Shown: positions 23,985 to 35,900 of the stretch, piece by piece
Position numbering within the stretch: position 1 is the first letter of the stretch
Layout of the letters: every line of letters starts with the position of its first letter
Assembly (NCBI GenBank): GCA_000708835.1
Contig: DF237458.1
Coordinates: 10,360 to 67,209, forward strand
Reading direction: 5' to 3'
DNA from: Klebsormidium nitens
Taxonomy: Eukaryota; Streptophyta; Klebsormidiophyceae; Klebsormidiales; Klebsormidiaceae
DNA: 56,850 nt
Translations under genes and position numbers: made by a program
Notes under the pieces: generated by a model
What the model was told of the DNA's origin: nothing
Databases searched by the model: none
What the model saw: only the letters and a program-made list of their open reading frames with translations

Positions 23985-26900
23985 ATGGCCCTCGACGGCA
24001 GGCACCGTTGGGTGGCGCAGAAGGTGAGCTCTTCCTCTGTTGACACCAGCAACTTTCCTCCGCAATTGTCACATGACGAGTGAAGTCAGCTGCTCACATG
24101 ATTGTTGAGAGCGCACGACCGCCACATTTTTGGGTCCTGATCATCACTGCTACATCTCCTCGGTGCTAACCAGGCACTTGGAGGCACTTTTGTAGGAGCA
24201 AATGAACATGCTGGCACTGCGTGAGGTGCGCCTGAGCATTACACCACTCAAGGGGCACAGCAGTTTCTCTGCTTGCGGGTGCCTGCCTTTCTTGCGTTGT
24301 CCTGATTATGTGGAAGAACATGTTGCTTGCAGCTAATGGAGTCATTCGAGCTCATTGATTCGAGCATCGCTCTAAGCTTCTTCAGGTGAGCTGCATGCCA
24401 CCCCTGTGATGGTGATTCAAACTCAGAGCACTTGCAATCTCGTTGTAAGAGTGGGTCGGTTGAGGGGTTCCAACGCACTGTGCCTGATTATACATACTTG
24501 TGAATAGTGTTCAGGCAATTCAGATCAAGCTGGTAGACTGCAAAAGATCAAGTAAATCCATCTGGGAGCAACTACATCGCTCCAATCAGCAAAACATGGT
24601 GCTTCAGCCCTTTGAGATTATGATCACATATGCACGAGGCATTACTAGCACCGGTGCTTCCAAACAGGTATTTGGCGAACGCTTGCATTCGACTACGATG
24701 AACGCAATAGGATACCAGAGTGAAAGCGAGCAAAGTGCCGTTCTGTGTAGAAGGTGGTTGAAACCCAGCAACAGCCTACAAAACCGCCACACCACCGTTC
24801 CAGGGCCCCATCGAGCTGCATCTATTTGCAGATAGCACCTTTGATATACAGCCCTCAGGGCCAGACAGTCAGCAGTAACCATCGGCTAATCCTGCTTTGC
24901 AGAATCAGCGTTGCAAAATACCAGCCTTTGTATGCAGCTCCACTGAGTCCAATGCCGCCCAGATGAGCGCCTTCTTTGAGGGCACCGGCCCTCCCAAGAT
25001 CATCTTCTACTACCAGGTCCCTGAGATGCTGAACGCGGAGGGGGACTTTGTGCGGCAGGGGGAGATCCCAAAGCTTAGCCTCAACACCTCAGATGTGAGT
25101 GGTCGCCCTACTGGGGCACGCCGGTCAGTAGCCTTGGGCAATCAGATGGTGCTTCGCCAAGTGGCTGTCCTGCTTGCGACTGAAACAGTTGCAAAGTACG
25201 AGCTTGAGTACTCTGAGTGCCGACCGTTCTACATTTGCGCATTGTACTTGTGCAAACTCAGGCAGGCCATACGTTGATGAAGTTCTGCAATCAAGTCGCA
25301 CAGCTTCTGCAAATCCGAGATTGAGCATTATTGAGCTGGCGTACAAATCACGCAGGATGCTCAGGGCCGCTACTTGATTAGAAAAGTGCACACTTGTAAT
25401 CCTGCAAAAGGAGAGGCCAGAATGAAGGTAGAGAAAAGGACTGCATTGCGGACTCCTACCGTGGTTTCCTCCCAGAGAATTTTCTGACAGATCTATGTAC
25501 AATTGTTTCAGGTTGACAGCCTTCGAGGCAAAGCTGTGTACTTTATCCGCAACTGTCCCAAAGCTGTGGCTGAGAAGACAGTTGAGCAGGATTTACTGGT
25601 AAGCTGCCCAACATTTATATTGCCTAAAGACACTGCTCGAGGGCAAGGTGCGGGTGCTTGCTAATTACCCTCTGAAACCAATGTTTGTGTGACGCGCATA
25701 GGGTTTGCTTCTTGACTGCTTCTTGACTGGGTCCAATTGGACCGGACCCAGTGGACATGCTTTCCTTGCCATCAGCTTCCAACGGGAGCCCCTGAACATC
25801 GAGTCTCAAGTGCCCCAAGGCAGAACTAAACCCGTCGCGCCTCTGGGGTATGCAGATGGGTGAAATCTGCCGGGGGGCGCTCGAGAGCTTCCGCCAGCTC
25901 ATTGCTGACGTGTACCTGCCGACGTTCAAGGAGCAGGCGACGTGGGGCAAGTGCACGGAGGAGAACGTGCAGGAGTTTCTACAGGGCGCGCTCAAGTATG
26001 GACAGACGCTGAGCGAGGCGGTCAACAGCCTGCAGGGGGGGGTTGAGCTGCGCAAGCCCGACAAGAGATACGTGGACGGCATTGAGCTCAAGCCACAGGC
26101 GTTCAACAAGGCGGCGGCGGATGCAGAGGTGGCCGAGCATTTCGAGCAGGTGCGCAGAGTTCCTATCTATCACTAAAAGACTCAGAAGAGAAAGTGCTGA
26201 AAGAAAAATGAGACTTGTTTCGAGGTGGCTTACGTATGGACCTCCCTAGGAGCGGTCACGGTTTTGGCGAACCCTCAAAGAATGTTGATCTTGGGCCCTC
26301 TGGAGGAGGTCTAGATGAACCTTAAGGTTTCATTGGAAACGACGCTGAAGTCATTTCTTCCTCAATCTTGAATAGCCAATGTCAGCTTTGCAAACTGTGC
26401 GGAAGCGCACGGCGTGACAGATGGGCTGTTCTCCGCTCGTTGGTAGTTGCCCAGCGCTTGCGGCTCCTTCCAACAGCATGGGAACGATCTGAGCCGATTG
26501 TTTATTGGACCTTCTAAACCGTCACACCCTCACACCCTCCCCATGCACAGGTGCTGGACGAGTGGTGCACGCAGACGGAGCGGTTGCTGGAGGAGGCGGA
26601 CGACGGGCGCAAGGACGGCGACATGGCCGGACCGGACACAGAGCTCGAATACTGGCGGCGACGAATGGCCAAGTTCAATTCCATCACCGAGCAGCTCAAG
26701 AGCAAGGTGAGAGTGCAAGCTCCGTCATGGGCTTTGAAGCGCGGGCAGCAAGTGCGGCAAACAATACGGTTAACTCGTCGCTCCTTTACTTCTGGGGTAG
26801 TGTTTTGCTTTTCCCGCTGGAGAGGCCCGGTAGACTCCTGGCAGCGCACTTGGAGGATTTAGGAGCCTCTGGCTTGCCGAAACCTTTGGGCCGTGTCCCG

Positions 26901-29900
26901 ATCGGCTCCAATCCGTTTGCAGGAGTGTAAGCTGGTGATGGGCGTGACGATGGCGGGGCGAAGCAAGGCCCACCGGAACTGGAAGGCGATCGACACGCGG
27001 GTGACTGATGCGGCGAACGAGGCCAAGGACAACGTCAAGTATCTGACGACCCTGGAGAAGAGCCTGGAGCCCATGTACACCGGTGAGCGCACGTATACTT
27101 TCGAAAGAAGTTTCCTGAGCGGCCGTTATTGCAGAATCTCTCTAGCCGTACTGGACGGAAGGCTCCTGCTTGGCCTTCCATAAAAAGTTTCCTGGACCCG
27201 CGCTTGTCACTGACTGACGTCTGAGGCGAGAGGCTTCCTGTCGGTAGCCGCAAATCAGGAACAAAGCTGAAACAGAATGGAAGGAAGCAAGTTGCTTTCA
27301 CGTCCTTGTGGGGTACTCTGGCTTACACCAGAATTAATCTACGCCCTGCCTTCTGACGGTTGCTTTGGCCGTCTAACAAGGTGAAATGGCATCACAAGTT
27401 GTGTGCCACCACCGCCCCCTTGCTGACCGCCAAACCTGGACAGATTTTGCCCCAGCATTTCCCCACTTTTCCCTTCGTAGATTTCAGGTCCTCAGCGCTT
27501 TTTGTACTGTCCTTGCAGGCATCCCGCAGGCGATCATCGACAGCCTGCCGGCGCTGATGAACAACATCAAGATGATGCACACGATCGCGCGCTACTACAA
27601 CACGCCGGAGCGCATGACCACGCTCTTCGTCAAGGTGACCAACCAGATGATCACCAAGTCCAAGGAGTTCATCACCGCGCCCGGCAAGCTCTGGGACCAG
27701 GACAAGCAAACCCTGATCGCTAACCTCGGGTTATGCGTCCGGCTGAACGAGCAGTACCAGGAGCAGTACCGGCTAACCCGCGACCGGCTGCTAACCCAGC
27801 CCAAGGGCAAGCAATTTGACTTCAACGAGCAGCGCATCTTCAGCCGGTTCGACCTGTTTTGCAAGCGGGTGACGAAGCTGGTGGACATGTTCACGACGGT
27901 GCACCAGTTCAGCACGCTCGCGCAGCACAGCCACATCGAGGGCCTCGCCGACATGACCAAAAACTTCTTCGCCATCGTGGACGAGTTCAAGAAGAAGCCC
28001 TACGACCTGCTCGACTACATGAAGAGCCAGGTGAGGGCCGCACCTTGCAATCTCCAATTTCTGCTGTCACATCTGCATTCTTAGTTCCAAAACATGAAGC
28101 GGCAAAGAATCTAATCATTTTAGTAGCGACGTTTCAAGGCTCCGAAGTGGAAAATGCGAGGCGTGCCTTTCCAGTGTACAGGGCTATGGTGCGGTTCGGA
28201 TCCTCGGTACGAGGAAATGCTTTCTGGCAGAACACTAGACTTATCGAACATACTCGAGTTGATTCCTCCCAAAACCGAGAGCTTTTCCGGCGCCTGCAGC
28301 CCAACAGGAATGAACTACGTCAGAGGCAGATTGGACGATGCGAGCCTCGCAGAGTTTCTTGTTTCAGCACGCGGCTCACAGCGCTGATTATTCCGCTTTT
28401 TCCCGCGGCAGTTTGACCGCGACTACCTGGAGTTCAACGTGAACATCAGCGACCTGGAGGCCGGGCTGCAGGGCTTCATCAACGCGAGCTTTGAGAACAT
28501 CACGTCCACCGAGCACGCGCTCAGCCTGCTGCGCCAGTTCCAGGCCATCCTGCAGCGGGACACGCTCAAGGCAGACCTCGAGGACAAGTGAGCTGACCAG
28601 CGAGTGCTCCCTTTCATATTGCATGCGAATGAATCTGAAGGCCAGGAGTTGTCTTTGCAGACAGCCGTTCGAGTCGGTTCGCGACGCATACGCGCCGGAA
28701 TACGAAGCCTCAAATTTGATTTTTAATGTTTCCCTTTATCTGTCGGTGGATCCCGGGCGCTTTCTTCCGCGCTAACTCCAGACTATGATGAGGATTATAG
28801 GATAACGCTTAGCTGGATTGTTAGGGCTGACCTCAGGCGATGAGGTCGTTGAGCGCTAATCTTCGATCCTGCGAAGCTGCGGCTGGACTGAAGTCCCTAC
28901 ATGCTGAGTCCGGGAGTTTTGGGCGCGCAGGTACATGGTGATCTTCCAGAACTACGGGCTGGACCTGGAGGCGGTGCAGAAGATCTACGAGAAGTACAAG
29001 CACGCGCCGCCGCTGGTGCGCAACGCGCCGCCCGTGGCGGGCAGCATCATGTGGGCGCGCCAGCTGCTGCGGCGGATCGAGGAGCCGATGAAGAAGTTCG
29101 CGCACAACAAGACCATCATGGCCACCAAGGAGTCCAAGCGCATCATCAAGACCTACAACAAGGTCGCCAAGGCGCTCGTCGAGTTCGAAACGCTCTGGCA
29201 CCAGGTGCGCACGGGCTGTGGAATTGTTAGCCTTCAGGTCTGGATGCCAAGGACTCCAGCTTCTTACTTGAGAGTTGCCGCAAGCGTCCGTGCCATCTCT
29301 GTGTGGCTTGAGTTGCAGGCAACTGCGCCTCTGCTTGAAAGGAGGGAACTTAAAACCGGCATTTTTGAGGGCAGAGAGCGACTGAACTTTTGTTTTCAGC
29401 GAAAGCATCTCACCTTGAGATACTTTTTCGTTTCCACTCCAGCAAGTTTCCAATCCACTCTCTCGTCCTGGATGAATCTGAGGGCGCATACTGTCGCGAG
29501 CTGCACCTCTTGACACATGTCGCTTCCTCACAGGCGTGGATCCGGAGCGTGGACGCAAGCAAGGCGGGGCTGCAGGCGACGCTGATCGTGCGGCACCCGG
29601 AGAGCGGGTCGCTGCTGGTCAACTTCGACAAGGAGATCATGCAGCTGATGCGCGAGACCAAGTACCTGCAGCGCATGGGCATCGAGGTGCCCGAGGCCGC
29701 CAAGATGGTGCTCCTCCAGGAGGAGAAGTTCAAGTACTACTTCAACCAGCTGAGCTACGCGCTGCGCGAGCACGAGCGCGTCATGAGCGCGGTGCTGCCC
29801 GTGACCAAGCCGCTGCTGGGGCCGCACCTGGACGACCTGGAGAAGAAGATCCAGCCCGGCATGTACATACTCACATGGACCTCCATGAACATCGACGGGT

Positions 29901-32900
29901 GAGCCGCCCCGCGGGCTGCGTCAGGAAGATTCCCTTTCGGTACTTGTTTGCGCTTCTGAGAAAGTTGAGGAGTCCGAAAGAAGGCACGCTCCCATACTGC
30001 AAGGACACTGCAAAGGTGGCGGGGTCGGTCGTGGCCCTGAAAAAGATAACCAGCCGTCCGCGTGAAGAAGCTTTTCTNNNNNNNNNNNNNNNNNNNNNNN
30101 NNNNNNNNNNNNNNNNNNNNNNNNNNNNNNNNNNNNNNNNNNNNNNNNNNNNNNNNNNNNNNNNNNNNNNNNNNNNNNNNNNNNNNNNNNNNNNNNNNNN
30201 NNNNNNNNNNNNNNNNNNNNNNNNNNNNNNNNNNNNNNNNNNNNNNNNNNNNNNNNNNNNNNNNNNNNNNNNNNNNNNNNNNNNNNNNNNNNNNNNNNNN
30301 NNNNNNNNNNNNNNNNNNNNNNNNNNNNNNNNNNNNNNNNNNNNNNNNNNNNNNNNNNNNNNNNNNNNNNNNNNNNNNNNNNNNNNNNNNNNNNNNNNNN
30401 NNNNNNNNNNNNNNNNNNNNNNNNNNNNNNNNNNNNNNNNNNNNNNNNNNNNNNNNNNNNNNNNNNNNNNNNNNNNNNNNNNNNNNNNNNNNNNNNNNNN
30501 NNNNNNNNNNNNNNNNNNNNNNNNNNNNNNNNNNNNNNACCAGCCGTCCGCGTGAAGAAGCTTTTCTGGTCGTACTTAGCTTTGTGTTGCTGTCATTAGA
30601 TGCGCGCCTTTGCTGACCTTTAGCCGTGGAGCCTCTTTGCGGAAACCACTTGCATGTGATACGCGCCAAGAACAGATGTCAAGTCAAAGTGTCTCGCATC
30701 GAAAAGCAGCACACTTAACCCGCGATTTTCTTTTCGTCAGGTACCTGCACCGCATCCACAACGGGCTGCAGCGGCTGGAGGATTTGATCCGCAAGATCAA
30801 CGACATCGTGGACAACCGCATCGACGCCAATCTTAAGGCCATCAGCAAGAACGTGCTGATCGACCTCCCGCCCGACCGCTCCTTCACCTTCGAGGACTTC
30901 GTCACCACGCAGTCGCGCTTCATCAAGCGCCAGTCCGAGTTCATGGAGATCAGGAACCGCGAGGTGAGCGCTCACCCGGGTTGAGAAGGAGCCCGAGATC
31001 TAATGTGGCTTACTACCTTCGAAGCGCAAATGATCGTTCCAAGAGCAGCGCGAAGAATTTCCAAATTGCGAATCTGAATGTTCTAGCATCGCAAGTGTCT
31101 GCCTCGTCTGTAACTCAGCTTCGGTTCTCCTGGTGACGCTCAACGCTCAGTCACTTGTTCCTTCCTCCGCAAACCTGACTTCAGAGGAAATGCCTGTTCG
31201 GTGAAGCATAGCTCAGACTATTCGGTCTGGAGGAGCAGAAGCAACTTTTGCCGGTGTGCAAAAGAGGAGAGGTTACTGCTGCGAGACTCGATGCTTATAA
31301 CAAGTAGAGGCTCAAATCAAAGCTCGCACGTTTTGCCAGGTGGAGCGCGCCGTGAGCGATCTGATCGAGCTCGCGGCCGGCTTCCCGCGCGAGAACGAGG
31401 ACATGCACATCCCCGCCGCCGAGGTTGCCCGGTTCAAGAACTACTACAGCAAGCTCATGTACCAGGCCATCCTGGCGGCGACCAAGAACTCGTTCAACAA
31501 GATGAAGAGCCGCCTTGGGTGAGATATATAAGCACTCCCGCTCCTTCAGATTTGCAGCTTGAGGAGCAGCCGACCTGAGGCTGAAGCTGGAGAAGGTTGT
31601 GTCGGACAAGATTCTGCTTCGTGGTCTTGTGCTTGGCAGGCTTTTGATTGTGAAGCCTTCGCTCGACGAAGAGCTCGTCGGGGTTGTACGAATTGCAATC
31701 TTTATCCCGCAATGCGTTCGATATCGTTGCAAGATAGGCGGAAACGAGCACCTGCAAAGTATCTCGCTGTGGCTGCTTTTAGGCCCAGGTTTGACTTTGC
31801 TAAGCTGCCACCACCTTTAGAACGAGGCTAAATCAAATTCACTTTGTCCGCAGGTCGCGCGTGTCGGGCGGGTTTTTGTTCGTGGAGCGGCCGTTCTTCG
31901 AGGTGGACGTGGAGCTGACGATCCCGAACGTGAGCATGAACCCGTCGCTGGAGGACATCCAGGACGCCATCAACACGACCGCCAAGAAGGTGCTCTCCTG
32001 CTCCAAGGAGCTGCGCGCGTGGAACGCGGAGCACACGTCCGGGAACAGCCCCAACAGCTTCTTCGACTACCTGGCGTCCGACAAGGAGATCGTGAAGAGC
32101 GTGCTGCTGCTGACGGGCAGCATCGAGGGGACGAAGCACCAGGTGATGGCGTACGTGTCCATGTTCGACAAGTACAACTTCCTGTGGAAGCACGACATGC
32201 AGGCCGAGTACAGCGAGTTCATGAAGACGCAGCCCACGCTGGAGGCCTTCGAGAACGAGCTGCGCAAATACATGGCCATCGAACAGGTGCGGGGCTTTCT
32301 CGCTGGCTGGTTTGTTGATTGCAGCGACATGATGCTGGCGGGAAACGGGCTGCGGTAACGGTCCGCATCATCCACCTGATTCTTGCCGGCTGCTTGCAGC
32401 AGATTTGAAAAGCATACGCTGTTCTTGACCTGGATGCTGCGGCTTCCGCGTGAGAGGGAACCTGATCAAAGACTTACAAAATTGTGAAGAAGGGCAATAT
32501 GGTATTCACTGGGGCATCGAGTAGCCCCAAGGAAGGCGAGGATTCAAGAGGAGTCAAGAGCAGCTTCTGGCACAACTGTTGTTCCCGGCCACCGTCTTCT
32601 TCATCTTGGAGTTGCAGTAATCATATCCCAGTTCCGTTCCAGGTTGAATTTAGACTTAGCAAGAAGTATTTGAAACCCCTGCAGGAGATTGCAATGATTG
32701 CACCGGTGCACAACATCGGCGCAATCTCGCTGGAGACGCAGCCCATGAAGTACAGCTTGAAGGCGGAGGCGGCGTCGTGGAAGGCGCAGTTCGCCAAGAA
32801 CCTGCACCGCCAGGGCTTCGAGGACCTGAAGGCCATCAACAACTACATGCGCGAGACGACCATCAAGCTCGCGCGCCAGGTGCAGGACCTGGAGGACGTG

Positions 32901-32998
32901 CGCGCGGTCATGGGCGTGCTCAAGGAGATCCGCGACCGCGAGGCCGAGATCGACGCCATCCTCACGCCCATAGAGGAAATGTACTCCCTGCTCATGAG
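23985..32998 (+). other. ODA2: dynein tail (exons 1-15)
   Basis: Residues 1 to about 1,155 form the N-terminal tail that binds intermediate chains and the other heavy chains. The first two coding exons are tiny, encoding 13 and about 18 residues, and start [13 protein letters not shown], a gamma-class N-terminus. Exons 3-8 hold [29 protein letters not shown] and the conserved [20 protein letters not shown]. Exons 9-15 continue through [18 protein letters not shown] and a gamma-specific region with [19 protein letters not shown]. Exon 12 follows the sequence gap, but the phase is continuous across it. Confidence 0.88.
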
Positions 32999-35900
32999 GT
33001 GAGCGGCAGGGCGTTTCTGGAGATGCTTCGGGCACTAGGCTAGAAAATGGAGGCTCAGAAGGTGGACAAAGTACGACGGCCCGCGGCGGAGGTATGGATA
33101 ACCGATTTGGTTTCCTGAACCGATTTGGTTTCCTGGTCCCAAGTTGCGAGGGTCTCGTCATCTCAAAAGAAATCTGGCGTTGATGCACGGCTAGGTCTTC
33201 AGGCCAATTCATTCGTCTCTCCGCACATGAGATCCCGCGGGCGTCAATTTTGTGAATAAGGTCGAGAAAGAGGGAAGGCAAAGCTGACCATTCCAAGTTT
33301 TGCCACGTAGAGACTCCAACTTTTCTTATGCTGACTAGAACCCCGGTCAAAACTTCAGATGCCTGTCGTTGTGTGCGTCAGCTCTTTACATGCGAGCGAC
33401 ATACGAGTGTATATCCTGGGCCAAAATCACATTCGAAAGTGACAGTTCAGTTTTCACAACCTGAAACCCCTGCGCTCCGCAGGTACGAGGTGCGCGTGCC
33501 GAAGGAGGAGAGCGACCAGGTGGGCGACTTGCGGTACAGCTGGAAGAAGCTGCGCAAGCTGGCGGTGGACGTCAGCGACGGGCTGGCCAAGCTGCAGGTC
33601 GGCTTCAAGCGCGAGCTCATCAAGGAGGTCAAGGCCTTCGTCACGGACGTCACCGCCTTCCGCGCCGACTTCGAGGCCAACGGGCCCATGCTGCCCGGCC
33701 TCACGCCCGCCGAGGCCGTCGACCGCCTCAAAAAGTACCAGGGCCTCTTCGAGGTGAGCTTCCGGATGATTGTGTTGCTTTTGCTCCCTACTATCCTTTT
33801 TCTTCCAAAAGTGTTGCTCGACCTTTGCATGCTTTACCTGCATCAAGACGCTGTCTCTTGCTTCTCCTTGGTGATCTTCTCTCACGACTGTACCTTTGCA
33901 CGAAGCTCTTGCCTTTGAGGGCACTCTGTCAGCCAGTCAGCTGCCTTCAGTTTTGACACGATACACCGCTTACGTGGCCGCAGGTGCGCAAGCGCAAGTG
34001 GGTGAACTACAGCAGCGGCGAGGAGCTGTTCGGTCTGCCGGTGACGGCGTACCCGGAGCTGGAGCGCACGGAGAAGGAGCTGCTGCTGCTGGACCGGCTC
34101 TACAGCCTGTACACCTCCGTCATCTCCACCATCAACGGCTACGCCGACGTCTTCTGGGTCGAGGTCGTCTCCGGCATCGACCACATGCAGGAGCAGGTCC
34201 TCGGATTCCAGGTGGGCACGTCGGGCGAAGGAGCAAACAAGTCTCTCTCGGATTTTAAGAGCAGATTCGCTATTCTAGATCGGCTGCGGTAGCCTTTTAG
34301 TTCAAGCTCAATAAGGAGCTCGTCTCTCTGGGCCAGGCTAGCGAGAGTCGGCATCCTTGTGTTCAACTAAAAGCAGGTGCCATTGTGATTTTCAACTTTG
34401 TGATTCTTGAACAGAAGTTGTAAATTCATCGAGTCTCCGAGTAAGCTACTAGAGGTTTCTCCGATGAAGCTTTCTCGATGCGGAATGTCCTGGATGACGT
34501 GGGTGTTACATGGCCCGCTGGCTCTCTTCCTGCAGGACGCGTGCAAGAAGCTGCCCAAGGCGCTGCGCGACTGGCAGGCGTTTGAAGTGTGCCGCAAGAC
34601 CATCGACGACTTCCTGCAGCTCCTCCCGCTGCTGCAGCTGCTCTCCACCAAGGCCATGCGCAACAGGCACTGGATGCAGGTGAGCGCGGGGAATAGCAAA
34701 AACGTTTCAAGTTATTGAAGTTCCTGACAAGCAAAGAGGGTGCAAGTTGATACTGACCCGTAGAGGCTGCATTTTGACTGCATTGCGTCCAGATGGCAGG
34801 CTGGCTCAAAGGTCACGGCAGGTAAAATCAGCATTTGGCAGGATACTCACATATCGACGGTGGCTTTTCTTCCTCTTTGGGAAGCTTACAGGCTGCCTAT
34901 TTTGCCAAAAACGAAGAAGCTAAATTCTTAATCTCAAGTTGGATGAGCCTTGACCAACCATTGTTTGTCTCCTTTCCAGTTGATGCACACGACGGGCAAG
35001 ACGCTGAACTTGGCGGAGGACGTGCTGAAGCTGGCGCACCTGCTGGACTGCGACCTGCTGTCGCACGCGGAGGACATCGAGGAGCTGTGCACGGCGGCCG
35101 TGAAAGAGGAGCAGGTGGAGAGCAAGCTGCTGGCGATCGCGGACGAGTGGGCGGAGCAGATGTTCACGTTCAGCAACTACAAGGCGCGCGGCCTGGTGAC
35201 GCTGAAAGCGGCGGAGACGGCGGAGGTGGTGGAGCGGCTGGAGGACAGCCAGATGGCGCTCGGCTCCATGGCGGCCAACCGGTACAGCGGGCCCTTCAGG
35301 GAAGAGGTCAACGGGTGAGGCGCGCCGAAGGCCGCTGTTTTAGTCAGAACCGATTGCAGCAACGGATCTTGAGGTGACGAGAAGCTTGCTCCCAAGGGTT
35401 TCTGGATGTCCAACTTGCAGGAGGCTAAAGCAGGGGCCAAAGAAGAGTAGTAAAGACAAAGTGGTACCTTTACGTCTGGCACTTTCTAACGACCGAAAAT
35501 CGAAGTAATTGCGGAACCTTAAAACTTTCCAGTCGCCAGAAGATGATTTAAGCAAACATTAGTCCCGAACATCCTGGCCGGTCATAGTTCTCCCCCAGGC
35601 CTTGTCATCGAGTGCAACTAACAAACTCTGCTCGAAACTATCAATGGTATGGGTACCCGGCGACGATCTGATTCGCCGCCTCGCTCAGCCGTGATCTGAG
35701 TAGATTGTAGTCCCCGGCATTCCCCTCACTGATCCCTGCCCTCGTTTTCTCGTGCCCGCAGGTGGATCGTGAAGCTGTCGACGGTGAGCGAGATCATCGA
35801 GATGTGGATGCAGGTGCAGAACATGTGGATGTACATGGAGGCCGTCTTCTCGGGCGGCGATATCGCGAAGCAGCTGCCGCAGGAGGCCAAGCGCTTCCAG

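Noticed and set aside
29536-30669. Apparent long open frames on both strands spanning the run of N
   Set aside because: The unknown bases contribute no stops, so the length is artificial. The real coding exon here is 29534-29898 in another frame.
32601-33350. Minus-strand open frame of 249 codons opposite dynein exon 15
   Set aside because: Antisense shadow of coding sequence; the part outside the exon runs over intron DNA with no conserved peptide.
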